NCBI RefSeq assembly: GCF_000003815.2
Contig: NC_049993.1
Span: 21,188,194 to 21,252,193, forward strand
Source of the DNA: Branchiostoma floridae
Lineage: Eukaryota; Chordata; Leptocardii; Amphioxiformes; Branchiostomatidae
Direction of reading: 5' to 3'
Length of the DNA stretch: 64,000 nucleotides
Part shown: positions 1-12,520 of the stretch, piece by piece
How the letters are laid out: each line of letters starts with the position of its first letter
Position numbering within the stretch: the first letter of the stretch is position 1
Made by a program: the position numbers and the translations under genes
Notes under the pieces: model-generated
Seen by the model: the letters and a program-made list of their open reading frames with translations, nothing else
What the model was told of the DNA's origin: nothing
Databases searched by the model: none

Positions 1-1057
1 CTTTCGATGAATAAAAATGATAATTTGCATCTTTGATATTATTTACATCTCCAGTTTCTGAGCTGCATGACGAGCGTCATGTACAATTCTTGTTCCTTCG
101 TTGAAGTAATCTCTATGAAAGATTTAAGAAAAAAACATATGAAGTTCCATAGCAACCTGCTATGAGATGAAACTTACACCGCTTCTTCTGAACATCATAA
201 GCGCTATCTGCCACCCCAAAGAATCTAGTTCTACTAACAGTTACAGTGTCAATGAAAGTCGCCAATCTTTACCTCCATCTTCCCAACACAACACCTATTC
301 ACATACCAAATATCATCACGATCCATCCAAAAGGTCTTGAAATACACCCAGAACAATATCTCCTTTTTTTTCGTGGAGGTAATGACAAATAATAACCGAT
401 CCAACAACTGCACTACCCGCATGCCCCCAAGCAACCTTCTATTGTTCGACACCTGGTCGACTAGAGACAGACACAGTCATTTGGCACGCCAAGCCTACAG
501 AAAGGCTGTGACATAACATAGTTACGATCGTCAAAATGAAGCTATAGCTAGATCAGACCACACAAAAACACGTAGCAGATCATACAGAAGCCCCAGTGAT
601 CGACTCGCAGTAGCTCACCTTTCCTTGGGTTCGGAGCTATCGTCTATACAAGGTAAGCTAAGGTTATTGGCACATTTTCTTCGACAGCGAAAATTCCACT
701 CGTTTTAGTCTCTTTAGCATCAGTAAACTCTGAGAGAAATTGCGACCAGACTCACTTGGCGGCTTCAGTTTTGTGTTTAGGTAACATTTTATCACTCGCT
801 TGATCTATGGAGTCGTCCTGATCATATAGAACAGACAACGACTAGAAAACAGCGAAAATCAGATTTAGCAAACCACCAGCTACCAAGAGGGTCTGTTTAT
901 TGGAGGTTAGGTTCAAAGCACTCAGTCCTGGGCCATTTGTAGTGGCGTAAAGGTATATTGTTTGTAGTGGCTTGAAGATATACTGTAGGTACCTGGTTGT
1001 CTTGAATGTGTCAGCTACATATACCTTTGTGATTTACGTCAAGTCATACTGTAAAAC

Positions 1058-1182
1058 GATAAATGTTCGCGGTGGTTTTAAGAACTCTTAATCGCGAACT
1101 TAAAAATACATGTGTATAAATCTCCTCCTTCAACAGTAGAACTCTACATGGCAGTTATCTATAACCGCGAACTTAAAACCAC
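1058..1182. repeat. Inverted repeat with GCGAACTTAAAACCACC-type arms
   Basis: A motif reading roughly GTTCGCGGTGGTTTTAA near 1066 is answered in opposite orientation by GCGAACTTAAAACCACCA near 1167. This is the form of a small dispersed foldback element. I see no gene in 1-2300; short open frames there have no recognisable domain. Confidence 0.5.
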
Positions 1183-2308
1183 CACAATTTTTTCTCTCTA
1201 CCGTCCCCGTGATCATCATGGGCCTGTTTCTGGTACCCTGTCTTCTTCTCCGTCCCTTCGACTTATCGCCGCCCAGGGTCAGCGGGGTAGCAATTTAAAT
1301 CAACCATTACCCCGTAAACAACCCCCGTGTCCGCTCATCTGTTTAGGTAAAGTGAATTCGTAGCTCGAAAGATATTTTCAATGGTATGTTATCGGTGACG
1401 ATAAACGTGCTAGAGTTGCAATATCGCAAATGAGGATGGGACTAGGTAAGGTAAGGTAAGTCTGTATCAGAAATGAATCACTTCTTGCAAGCTCTGGTTA
1501 TTTTGGGACTTTGAGGATTTATTTTCTTGTTTGATGCGTATCGTATATCTTCGACTGAATTTTTTTATACATATCTATTTGTTTTCCGTCTTGAGTTGTG
1601 GTATGGACGTCTTGTGTGGCTAATTTGTTTTCACCGGTAAAACGTTTTCTCTACGTGGTCCGCAGTTTTAACTTAAGTTTTGCAAATTGTATGCTCGAGC
1701 AAAGTATAGATGGTCACAGACTCTGTTTTTTTTCGAGTTGTTCGTCAGCAGGCTGGAATCGCCCTACGTTTCGTGCTCAGCGAATTTTAGCTCAGACGTC
1801 AATATAAACTGCTCTGCGTGTCAGTATGGCACCAAAATGCCTGTTCAAGTTCATATATCTATCAGTAAAGAACATCTTGGATTTTCTTTGTCAGAAATAC
1901 GCTGGTCGCGTACCGTCCCTGCCCCGATTCCCGGTGTAGAATAAACACGGGATCGAAAACACGTTTTCCACGGCCGCTGTTGGCCAGGCATGGGAGAGGC
2001 CAGGCCGCCAGGAGAATTCCAGAAGGGGAATTTGAACTGAATTGTCTTACTCCATTTACAGCGTAATGATCCAACCCCAGTCGAACAGATGGACGTTTTT
2101 ACGCAAAATTGCTCTTGTTGATCTTTTTTGTTTTGTTTTCGTGGCCACCATTATCTTGGCCGCGCCTGCCTCAGCTCTTGATTAGTACCGCTTGTGCCCC
2201 TCCTGTGTGAGGGACCGTTCTCTCATGCTACGACTAAAACCAAATGAAGTTCTTTTTACTTATGTTGTAAATGTTCTTTCGAGCGTGATCCATTGTATTT
2301 TGTTTTTG

Positions 2309-2998
2309 TTTGTGAATTTTCCAACCATATCTGTCTGCCACAGGGCGACCCCAGAAAAACACAATAATCACAGGCTGATTTTGTTCTCCCTGGCTTGTTT
2401 TCACACCTAGCACAGAGCACAAAAGCAGCCTGTAATTATTGTGTCTTTCTGGGGTCGCCCTGTAGCTGACAGATATGGTTAGACAATTCACAAAATTGCC
2501 CAGCCTAAGGCATACTTGTCGTATTGTTATGTGTATCCCTGTCCGTCTGTGTGATATTTCTCCTTTACTTCTTCATTTCCGCACGCAGGTCCGACCGAGA
2601 TGTGTCTGAAATTCGAGTCAAGAGGTAACAAGTCCAATGAAATGGTAGAAAGAATCGGAATGTTTTTGTTTTCTCTCTGCAAATTAGGACTGGGTCTACT
2701 CATATCTAGGGACAGTACGTATGTTGTGACACTAGAATGACATCGTACACCTGCTAAACCCCGGTCTCAAATCTCTATGTAACGTCCTTGCTCAAACTGA
2801 ACGGATTTACTTCAGCGAAACCGCACTATCAAACTTTATGGTACACATGAGCGAAATCATATATTGATACTCTTTGACATGTTTTTTACGGTAAGCACAG
2901 AAGCCGTCTGTAATCATTGTGTTCTCCTGGGTTCGCCCTGTGGCTGGTAGATATTGGAGTAATTAACAAATACTTCCATAAGTGCGGTTTTCGAATGA
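2309..2998. repeat. Segmental repeat copy A, starting with a foldback hairpin
   Basis: Arms containing AACCATATCTGTC and its reverse complement (about 2309-2378 and 2429-2505) form a hairpin around a short spacer. The sequence after it, to about 2998, recurs in the same order at 3884-4925. The copied segment includes a stretch from 2515 (CCTAAGGCATACTTGTCG) and a tail near 2950 (AGTAATTAACAAATAC). No coding content is recognised. Confidence 0.75.
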
Positions 2999-4024
2999 TA
3001 CACAAATCCCAGTAGTCAGCTCAACAACAACACTGTCTTTATAACAAAAACGGAACTTGAAACATTATTAATGACTTGCTGCCAAAGATTCCCTAGCTTT
3101 CGTTACAACCCAAGGGTAGCATTTTAAGGAATTTTTGGACTTTTTTGTTACATTTCAGTCTAAGTCAGTCGAGAAAGTATGTATTACGAGCGCGCGTATG
3201 TGCCTTTCATGACATACTGTCCCAGGATGTGAGCCAAACAGGTCCCAATTAGCGTAAAAGAATCTTCTTATATTTTTTACACAATTTTTAATTGGACTTG
3301 TTGCGGACAAGCTCCTAGCTTTTCCAGACAAATCAAAATCCGATCTGCGTCCGGCGTCCCCCAAAACATTTTAAAAGTGAAAGAAGAAAAAAGCACAGAT
3401 GGGCGGCGTTATCCGTGATAATTACGGGGTCGAACCAATTAAAGTCATTTTATCGGAATGTGCCGTCGGCTCCACCTTGCTTTATTGTACCACGTGTTAC
3501 CATGGCAACTGTTTTGTCTATAACAACATCTTTTCTTGAATAACGTAAATAACTAATACCAAATATGTTATGGACAACCCTGATCGTATTACTTCCATTG
3601 TACTGCCTCCCTCTTGCCAACTCTCTCATGGATCTGGGCAGATTAAATCTCTAAGATTATACATACCTCATCCCTTCGCAAGGAAAACGTGATTGATAAT
3701 GAGATTGACATCCAAACATTTTAGGAGGAAAATAAAGATTGCATGGTAACAAGTATGTCCGATTTTTTTCGGTAAAAACACGGCATTTATTTTTGGACTA
3801 GCTGAGAGTTCATGATAAAACTGGGGAACGGAATGGAATCTGGAAAGGGAACTAACGCTTTGAGACTTAATACTACGCTTGCATTTTTGTAAATTATCTA
3901 ACCATATCTGTCAGCCAGAGGGCGACCCCAGAAAAACACACAATAGTTACAGGCTGCTTCTGTGCTCCCTGGCTTAAGCTTGTTTACACATACAGCTAGC
4001 ACAGAGCACAAAAGCAGCCTGTAA

Positions 4025-4300
4025 CGAGGGCTATCTACCACTCAAAAATCATGACCTCAGCATGTCCAGAACACGAGATATAAAAAATTGAGTTTCCGCT
4101 GCAGTACCTTAGCAAGCAGCTAGGAGGCCCATTATCGAACTTGACCTTCGTTTTCCTAACCCCTACCCACCTATCAAATATCATCAGGATCCATCCAAGG
4201 CTTCTCGAGTTATGCTGTTGACAGACACACACACACACACACACACACAGACACACACACAAACACGCCCAAAACATAACCTTAGCCATTCTGGCAAAGG
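4025..4300. mobile_element. Non-autonomous repeat with CA tract, nested in segmental copy B
   Basis: The inserted segment begins near GGGCTATCTACCACTC. It contains a GCTGCAGTACC block, a CCTACCCACC block and a CA microsatellite at about 4226-4262. Similar blocks recur at 7370-7960 and 9930-10150, so it belongs to a dispersed family. No coding capacity was seen. Confidence 0.6.
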
Positions 4301-4742
4301 CAATTATTGTGTCTTTCTGGGGTCGCCCTGTAGCTGACAGATATGGTTAGACAATTCACAAAATTGTCCAGCCTAAGGCATACTTGTCGTATTGTTATGT
4401 GTATCCCTGTCCGTCTGTGTGATATTTCTCCTTTACTTCTTCATTTCCGCACGCAGGTCCGACCGAGATGTGTCTGAAATTCGAGTCAAGAGGTAACAAG
4501 TCCAATGAAATGGTAGAAAGAATCGGAATGTTTTTTGTTCTCTTCGCAAATTAGGACTCGGTCTGCTCATATCTAGGGCCAGTATCTTGTGTCCCTAGAA
4601 ATGTGCTGTACAGCTGCTAAAACCTCAGTGTCAAACTGAACGAATTTACCATAAACTTCAGCAAAACCACAATGTCCAATTTTATGATACGCATGAGCAA
4701 AACCACATATTGATACTCTTTGACATGTTTTGCAGTTAGCAC

Positions 4743-4842
4743 NNNNNNNNNNNNNNNNNNNNNNNNNNNNNNNNNNNNNNNNNNNNNNNNNNNNNNNNNN
4801 NNNNNNNNNNNNNNNNNNNNNNNNNNNNNNNNNNNNNNNNNN
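4743..4842. other. Assembly gap (100 N)
   Basis: A run of N of exactly 100, a common placeholder for a gap of unknown size. It lies within repeated sequence, so the local copy structure may be incomplete. Confidence 0.99.
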
Positions 4843-5235
4843 CTGTGTTTTTCTGGGTTCGTCCTAATAGGCTGATGAATATGAGAGTAATTAACAAATA
4901 CCTCCATAAGTGTGGTATGCGAATGGACTTTGTGTGTGGTAAGTAATTGCATGCCTATAAGGCAATAATTATCTGTAATTAACTTTATACAGTGTATCTT
5001 TTGTGCAATACAGAGGGTTCCTTGCACGCACAGTCTTAAAGTAGGAGTGAAGTCATTCAGTACACTAGTTTTATATAATTTCTGAAATCCACCAACGTAT
5101 GAAGGACATTTATTTCCAGAATTTCCTAACCAACATTCACAATTATAATAAAGGTGCAAGTGCGAGAAACAAACTCCGAACGTACAGACTACTCAAATCC
5201 ACTTATAGTGAAGAACAGTATTTGAAATCACAAAC

Positions 5236-5631
5236 ATGAGGCACAGAACTAAATTAAGAATCGGTTGTCACAAACTACGAATTGAATCGGGAAGACACAA
5301 CCGCACTCCTCTACAACAAAGTCAATTTTGTACATCAAACATGGTAGAAGATGAAGTGCACGTCATTGTTGATTGTGCTATGTATGTCATTGATAGAAAG
5401 ACTCTGTTTAGTTACATAGAAAGTAGATTCGCTCAATTTAGACACATGAGTAGCACTGACAAGTTTATATTCCTCATGCGTTTTGACAAACCAACCATAG
5501 CTAAACCCATACAGTCCTACATTTTCACGATTACTAATTATAAGAAGGAGAAGAAATCGAACTTCTGTGTTAGACTAGATCTGTGGTACGTTTATGTATA
5601 TACATATATGTGTTTTGTCTTGTTGTGACCT
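5236..5631 (+). mobile_element. 3' end of a non-LTR retrotransposon (RT C-terminal zinc-finger remnant)
   Basis: An open frame of about 130 codons resembles the C-terminal tail of LINE reverse transcriptases. It starts with a basic block (KLRIGCHKLRIESGRHNR) and continues through a VEDEVHVIVDC segment typical of the zf-RVT-like region, where Cys and His residues follow an acidic V-E-D-E motif. The upstream catalytic RT is absent, so this is a 5'-truncated copy, the usual LINE outcome. An AATAAA-containing stretch follows the stop near 5660. The assignment rests on motif memory only. Confidence 0.55.
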
Positions 5632-5902
5632 GTACTTAGCTCGGGTGGGGAAAAATGTACAATAAAGGTCTTCAATCATATATCCACTATAAAGTACTAC
5701 GTTTACTAATGTTTGGTTTGATTTCTTCTTTGAAGGCAGTGGACTGCCCAACGGTAAAAAGAGGGGGGGGCAGGAGGGTCAATTTGCGTACGTAGGTCTG
5801 AGATAGTAGAACTTTATCGCACAACATTTGTACATGGTACAATGTATGGCAACGACTTTAGCACAAGTATATTGTGGGTATAGAAGAAAGCCTAACATGC
5901 TA

Positions 5903-6002
5903 NNNNNNNNNNNNNNNNNNNNNNNNNNNNNNNNNNNNNNNNNNNNNNNNNNNNNNNNNNNNNNNNNNNNNNNNNNNNNNNNNNNNNNNNNNNNNNNNNN
6001 NN
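5903..6002. other. Assembly gap (100 N)
   Basis: A 100-base N run. The sequence just left of it (CACAACATTTGTACATGG near 5820) recurs at 22800, marking a dispersed repeat end. Confidence 0.99.
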
Positions 6003-6654
6003 CATTGCATGAGATAGTAGATATTCGATCCATTTTTCCTGTCGCTAAGATTGATGTCCTTACTTACAGATGCCCGCAGGAGACGCTAACTCCTACCGCT
6101 AACAGCCTACCGGACAACCTGAAGACCGGAGGTTTCAGTGGCACCAAAAGGCCAGAAGTAAACGTTAGGTTGATGAATAACAATCGTGAAAGCGCAGTTT
6201 TGTAATGATCCTCATGGACATTGTGTTGTATTTCTTCCGTTCATGTTGAGTGTTCGCTTTGGAATTTCGCTTATTTCGGTGGTTGTTCAATAAAACCTGA
6301 TGTAAAAACATGTGGCTGTGACAAGTGCCTTTGTTTTTATTTACATTAGTGAACAGTCGAGATAGTCTACCTTAAAGTTTCTATATAAGGAGCCAAAAAG
6401 TTAGGAAAGCACCGCACTATGTTCATTCGTTTATTCAGATCTCAATGAGACTTTACAAGTAAAATCTACTCTTCTTGGGGTCTATGATACAAAATACAGA
6501 AAATTAAAATAACATAAGTCAACAAGTATAGCATAAAAAAACAACAAAGTGAACGTTCTAACAGAAACCCGATTTTAAACCAAATCAGTCAAAGTAAAGG
6601 TAATCAGGAGGTATCAGAAGTAAAAACAATGTTACATGAATTAAATAACAGCAA

Positions 6655-6800
6655 TAAAACAACATCTTTTCTTGAATAACATAAATAACTAATATTAAAT
6701 ATGTTATGGACAACCCTGATCGTATTACTTCCATTATACTGCCTCCCCAATGTCAACTCTCTCATGGATAAGAGCAGGTTAAATCTGTCAGATTATATAT
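6655..6800. repeat. Dispersed repeat, second copy at 3520-3665
   Basis: About 140 bases beginning AACAACATCTTTTCTTGAAT are shared almost base for base with 3520-3665. A short TA-rich tract follows. No gene is recognised between 5640 and 9100. Confidence 0.7.
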
Positions 6801-7129
6801 ATATATATAGCTGTGGAAGAAATCCATAAATTGTTTTAAGTGTGGCATGAGTCAAAGATATGTTCTGTGCTCTGCGAAGTAACTTTGTGAAAGTCCCATC
6901 TATTCTGTTCTGCAGTTGGCAAGTAATAATAAGACTAGAGTTCGGCGACCTCATACCTCCATGAAAATTTAGAGCTTTCGTAAATTTCATGCAATTGACT
7001 AACACATTAACATTATTAATCACAAAGTGGTTTTGCAATTTTTACATAAATTATGCAAATAATTTCCTCATTACCATATTTGGTATCTGCTTATATTCCA
7101 CCTATCATAATTAACATGTGTTACATGTA

Positions 7130-7960
7130 TTGAGGTCCAGTTGTTGAAAACAATGGAACTATACAATTTCCTCATTAATTATGCAAATTAAGTCCTCATT
7201 TGCATAACATGTACATCATTATGACCATCCTTGCCTAAGCTACCTGCATGCCTAAAATGCAGGCAATCCATCGTTCCTTTCTGCAGTAATCCTCTTTGGA
7301 GTGTCTTGACAAAAACACCCCTGCAGTTCCACAATTACATGTTAGGGGGCTGAAACTTGCCCCTCTTGTTTATGGCACTAAAAGCTATCTACTACCTAAA
7401 TGTCAAGACCATAGCATGTCTGGAACAAGAGATGCATTGAAAAAACTGCTATGATAGAATATTCTCATTAAGTATGCAAATGTACGCCTATTTTGCATAA
7501 TTAGTATCTTATCTTGTAAAACATTGTCTAAGGTACCTACATACCAAAAATGATGAAAATCCGTTGTTCCCTTCTTGAGTTATCCTCTTCAGAAGATTTT
7601 GACAAAAATGCCCCTGCTATCCCAAAACTACACGCTAGGGGGCCCAAACATATGTCATTTCTTCCTGAGCACAAGAGCTATCTAATACTTAAAAATCGTG
7701 ACCATAGCATGTTCAGAACACCGAAATAGCAAAACCGGAAGTTGCGCTGCAGTACCAAGGGGAGCCGCTAGGGGGCCCAAAATCTAATCATTTCTAGCTT
7801 TTGTCACACACAACCAACACACCAAGTATGAAACCAAGTGACCCTGCCGTTATCGTGTTTACACACAGACACACAGACACACAGACACACATAAAGACAC
7901 ACACACAGACAAACGCAGGGTAAAATATAACCTCCATGACATTTCATGGAGGTAACAAGC
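7130..7960. repeat. Two tandem units of a dispersed repeat ending in a CA-rich tract
   Basis: Two diverged units of about 340 bases each contain GACAAAAA(C/T)(A/G)CCCCTGC, a TAGGGGGC block and AGCTATCTA. The array ends in (CACAGA)n at about 7858-7915 and a short palindrome, CCTCCATGACATTTCATGG. The same family is seen at 4025-4300 and 9930-10150. Confidence 0.65.
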
Positions 7961-9176
7961 AGATTAAAGGCATTTATTTATTTATGTGTTTTGTCTATCT
8001 GTGTCCACAGGTAGCCCGCATGACTACAGAAGGATTCACTGGCCAGCAAGAATCCCAGTCGCGGATGAATTGGATTACCAATATATACTAATAAATATCA
8101 ATTGCATCATCATGAAAGCAAAAAAAAAGAGAAATCAATGAAATAGCAATATTCAGGCAAACTCACATAATACAAAACACACCAAATAAATGAAAACACT
8201 TATACAAATCATCACTTCCATCACACAGTAAGGCTAAGTAAAAGTAAGGCCAGCATCATGTGGTCACGGTCAGTCTGAGTTAAATGTCCACCGTGCCCAA
8301 TGAGTAGTCCATCTATTGTCTCCGCTTTACTGCAATCGTACAATAATTGCGGTAACCTGTTATTATAGAGGTATGTCCGATGTCTATATATCATCTATAG
8401 TCCGCTGCACACTCACAATAGCTGTCTATCCAGATTGCAGTTGTTGTCACGCAAAGAAGATTCCCCTCCGAATTGGCGGTATTGTCACAACTTATCAAAT
8501 ATGCAAATAATCAGATTGTCTTGATTGATGCAACTTTGTGTTCAGACCACAGATAACTTGATATGATGCAGAATATCCTTAATTCAAGACTCTCAAATCT
8601 CATGAGAAATGAGAATAAGAATATCTTTCCCTATAAGAAAATGTATAAGCAGAAGTATTTGACGAAAGTTTGACAGAGTTGTTACCAAGGTAACCAATCC
8701 AATCTTTATCACGCATCGCTGATTGGTCGAAAAAAGCTTCGAGTCACGATGGCTGAAGTAGCTAACAGACGCACACACCAAGAACAATACCTCCCACACG
8801 GAGGTATACGGAGGAGAAATTCTGATACCTGAATGGAACTAAACACATAAACAAATATGATCGCATTCGGCTTTTGCTGTTTCCACAAGGACAGTAGGAT
8901 GTGCTTAACATTACATGTATCAGGTGGCGCCCCTAAGCAATGAACATTGCAAGTCTCTACATCAATCAGTCATGTTGTGTTGGATGGCGATGAGTGGGAC
9001 CACCACGCTCCATTGTATTCTTCAGGCACGCCCTGCAAATTAATTATCCCCTGTGGCTATGAATAAATAGGCTCTCACAGGTGATCTTAAAGAACACAGT
9101 ACCATCGTTCTATAAGGGAAGCAAATGCATGCAGGGTTTTCCCAGTCTTTAGAAAAAACGGAAACTGCAAGTCACT

Positions 9177-9359
9177 TCATCGCAACCACATGTCTGAAAA
9201 TTGGTACTCGTCTGAGTTGTAAGCTCGTCTGGAACTCGTTTGGATTATTAACAAATCACCGGCACCCAGATAGAACATACACCGGGCACCGAACTTCAGA
9301 AACCGCCCGTCCTCCGGTAGAGAAGCCGGGGTGGAATACTTCACCTCGGGGGCAGACAT
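9177..9359 (-). CDS. Possible first exon, unknown product
   Basis: A minus-strand open frame starts at 9359 (MSAPEVKYSTPASLPEDGR). Its first 35 codons or so have the GC-rich third positions seen in real exons of this window. It then meets a possible GT donor after the residues GAG. No domain is recognised and no continuation exon could be found downstream on the minus strand, so it may be chance. The remaining 9.4-10.2 kb shows nothing definite except a copy of the CA-tract repeat family. Confidence 0.22.
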   Translation of the reverse strand: MSAPEVKYSTPASLPEDGRFLKFGARCMFYLGAGDLLIIQTSSRRAYNSDEYQFSDMWLR

Positions 9360-9929
9360 TTTAACGAAGGGTTTGTCGTAATAGATAAAGGTAACCCCCA
9401 GGAAAGTTGTTGTTGTCGTTGTGAAAATTTACCCAGAGCCTGACACAACTTCTTGTAAGGTAACAAAGGCATGGGACGGTCAACTGAATTGGGGCATAAC
9501 GCACTTAACTACTAGTAGCAGCGCTACAAAGTATACTTACTTTAAATGATCTTGTGAGGCACTGTTTGACGTATAAGATAGTGTTCACAAACTGAAGACA
9601 AACTGTAAGTGTAAATTCTATGTACGTTAAATGTTAGATTGGATGTTTCATTTTGTTCGTGGTAATGCAACTTGAAAAAGATGCTGCCCCACCCCCCGGC
9701 CTCGTTTAGTTGGACTCTTCCTTCACGCTACACTTGGTTAAGAACCTGAAAGTGCACAGTGTCGAATATCAGTCTTCTTTTGTATCTAAATGACGGTAGC
9801 AAACGTGATAAGTGAATCCTTTAAGGAAAAAGTTATCGCATTGGGCCAAACGGATCCGATTGCATGGAAGACATCAGAACGTGCATCAATTTTTGCCATT
9901 TTAAAAAAAAGTGCAAAAATTCACATCAA

Positions 9930-10150
9930 ATAAGCATCTACTATACACCTACCCATCACATAAAAATCAACACCACAGCAAGTCCAGGTGCAAAGATATA
10001 ACACAAAACGTGCTGCTGCAGTACCAAGGTTAACCAACAGGGGGCCTCAAGTCGCGACCTGCACTATCACCATCCCCACACCTACCCACCTACCGAAATC
10101 ATTGCAAACCTTCCAGCAGTTCTTGTTATATACCCGTACCCCACATAACT
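9930..10150. repeat. Copy of the dispersed CA-tract repeat family
   Basis: Contains the GCTGCAGTACCAAGG block and the CACCTACCCACCTACC block that also occur together at about 4100-4180 and, for the first, near 7748. Partial copy; no coding signal. Confidence 0.5.
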
Positions 10151-10270
10151 TCCAGAGTGAATTCTGTATTGCAACGATACCTCCATTTTCTTGGAGGGAA
10201 CTATACTGTGAATAGTTGCAAAATGAAAAAAAAATGCAATAGATGGCCAAGAATATCGGAAAATGTATAC

Positions 10271-10498
10271 TTATGTAAGAAAAAATGCAAAACGTACTGG
10301 TTTTGTAAACATTCGTACGTTGGACATTTTATGTTCTGCGTGTTCTGCCATTTGTTCCATCTTCCCAACCACTTGGCTCATAGTGAAGGCAACCTGTTTT
10401 TGCCCAACTGATCTTTCCGTCGCCAAAAATCCAAACTTTCCCATTGAGGCTTTATGAACAATGCCACCTAGCGATATGTGCGAAATTGCAGATCCCAT
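10271..10498 (-). CDS. Possible first exon with myristoylation-type N-terminus
   Basis: A minus-strand frame starts at 10498 and encodes MGSAISHISLGGIVHKAS followed by a Gln/Met/Glu-rich helical stretch (VVGKMEQMAEHAEHKMSN). Met-Gly-x-x-x-Ser matches the N-myristoylation consensus. A perfect cAMP-response palindrome TGACGTCA lies only about 26 bases upstream (10524-10531), which fits a promoter. A weak GTACG donor could end the exon after KMSN; the frame itself runs to a stop soon after. No family is recognised and no downstream exon was found. Confidence 0.3.
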   Translation of the reverse strand: MGSAISHISLGGIVHKASMGKFGFLATERSVGQKQVAFTMSQVVGKMEQMAEHAEHKMSNVRMFTKPVRFAFFLT

Positions 10499-10523
10499 CG
10501 CTTACAACCGAACGCAGATCCTG

Positions 10524-10531
10524 TGACGTCA
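10524..10531. promoter_or_regulatory. CRE palindrome TGACGTCA
   Basis: A perfect eight-base CREB/ATF site, 26 bases 5' of the minus-strand start at 10498. Functional use is inferred from position only. Confidence 0.4.
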
Positions 10532-12349
10532 TCAGCAAGGGTAAATCACGTGATATAACATTCATTACTTTGGCGAGCTTAGCTATCGTTACCAGCTGTG
10601 TATGAAAGTCCCACCAACCACCTTCCCCTGGCTTTGAACAGGAAAATGAGCGTATCAGACGGTCAATAATGGTTGCTAGGAGACCACATTGTGAGGGGAA
10701 AGATCGTTTGGGCCGCACAAGCTGTTTTACATCAGTCTTCAATAGACAGCACATTCTGGATTGGAACATTAGTACATGTATATATGTACTTAGGCTACAC
10801 TGATTCGGTTATATGGATGTCATTTCTGGGCATCCCAAAACTGATGCGAACATGCGAAAGAAAGTTGACATCATAATGAAATCTAACTGACGCCTGAACA
10901 CACATAACATCGTATACTCTATGAGGTCTAACTTCACCGAGGGAAGAAGAAATCATTTAAAGACTTTTTTCAGCCTTCTGATTTAAGTAATAACCCTTTC
11001 TAAGGGGACTATAGTTGCGTCGTGTGTGGCGTAATTTCGGTCGGAGAGGTAAAAAGATCTAGACCTTTACCCCCTGTCTGTACTTTGCATGTGGCACTGC
11101 TAAAAGAAGTTACTAACTTGAGTGCGGTAAGTCCTCGTCTGTCACAAAGCATTAAGAAAATTCGACTGTAGTCTGAGCTTAGATTGTACTATATGCTAAC
11201 AACTGTATTGTGTTCATTCACTGACATTAAAAATAGATGACAACAAAGGTCATGTAAGGCCAAACTTGACTTCTTTCTTTTTTTCTACATAAAGCCATGT
11301 TGATTTGAAGCCACCGTGGATCTGCTAAGCCACCGAGGATCTGCTTGGAGATTGCCTTCATTTTATGTGGAATTAAAGTGGTCATGATGGTCAAATGAGC
11401 AAACACATAGAGTATGGTATATTATAGATAAATAATAGTTTTGTTACTTATGGCCTAGGTAAACGACGATTGTCTAAATGATACTAGTATGTTTATATCA
11501 ACTGCTAAACATGTTTCTAAAACACTTAATGTCTATCTATATGGCCCTATATCTGTATACCATAAAAAGTTCGAAAATACCAGTTTCCTCAGGACACCCC
11601 TGTAACTAAAATGGAATGTTCTGGGGACTGCTTGATCGCAGATTGAACCAAGCTGTTGATATAGCCAAGAACCACAGGCCGCTGAGGATTTAGTAGAAGC
11701 CAGTTATTGCACAACGGATTACCGCACACTTTTGTTAACTTCACGGAATCCCCGAATCCCAAACCGGTGCGGTCCAGCAAGATAACTTCGCATTATTGCA
11801 CCATCCGGATAACAGCACGAAATTCACTGGCAAATAGGCTGTGCAATTTAGCGGCTTCAACTGTATATTGATACTCGCGAGATTTTGGCTAAGCTCTGTG
11901 AGACTTCTTAAGCTTTCCTTGCTGGAAGTATTTTAGAAAAATCGGAGAAACAGGCTAAATTGCCTGCAAAGTATACGTAATTCAGTCGGAAATCGACGGT
12001 TAAGTTACAAATCTCTCACATATTTACTTTAGCTTAGTTTACTATTAGTATCTAGTATACACGCTTTTAGGATAGTTTGGTTGCTGAAATAAAGAAAATA
12101 GAAATTGGACAAATCAAGTAGATGGTTTTCCATAATAGTAAACCAATTATAATTGCTTCGTCGGGCTAAGTACAAAGGTTGTAATAAAGTAACAAATGGT
12201 GACATAAATAATTGAGATGGCTTCTAACACTTATCTTGGGTTCAAAATACCCTCCTCTACATTTGTAAGTCTTCTTCTCGTCATTGGGTGATGCGTTTGT
12301 ACAATATACTGTAGTATTATCGAATCGCATAAGAAAGAAATGAATATTT

Positions 12350-12520
12350 CAACACCAGAGTATGGCTAGGCGGACAGAGTGTTTGCCTTACATTCATTCG
12401 GTAGGTCGTGAGTTCGATCCCGGCCGAGTCAAACCAGACTTTAAAAATGGTACACGCTCGTACCCAGCGCCGCGAAGAAGCCATAGGTTTAGATTGTGGG
12501 CTCAACCAATACACAAATAA
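12350..12520 (+). mobile_element. tRNA-derived SINE-like element
   Basis: A GGCTAGGCGGACAGAG segment followed about 40 bases later by a pol III B-box-like GAGTTCGATCCC has tRNA spacing, but it does not fold as an intact tRNA and runs on into unrelated sequence. This is the structure of a tRNA-derived SINE head. No gene is visible in 10.9-12.3 kb or 12.6-13.2 kb. A short repeat at 10795-10875 recurs at about 12885-12950 (CCCAAAACTGATGCGA). Confidence 0.5.

Larger units (their letters stand above)
3884..4925. repeat. Segmental repeat copy B, with a nested insertion and an N gap
   Basis: This is the second copy of the 2309-2998 segment. Its opening hairpin is interrupted at about 4025-4300 by another dispersed repeat, which carries a CA microsatellite and ends near CCATTCTGGCAAAGG. 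The hairpin's right arm then resumes with AATTATTGTGTCTTTC as in copy A. The copy also spans the N run at 4743-4842. Confidence 0.75.

Noticed and set aside
4035-4289. Frame with a run of CVCVCV
   Set aside because: Translation of a CA microsatellite inside a mobile repeat.
5779-6205. Open frames running through N gaps (for example at 5828-6205, 53170-54004 and 62711-63174)
   Set aside because: The length comes from untranslated N runs; flanking codons show no domain.
12350-12430. tRNA gene
   Set aside because: It has a B-box-like motif but no complete cloverleaf; better explained as a SINE head.
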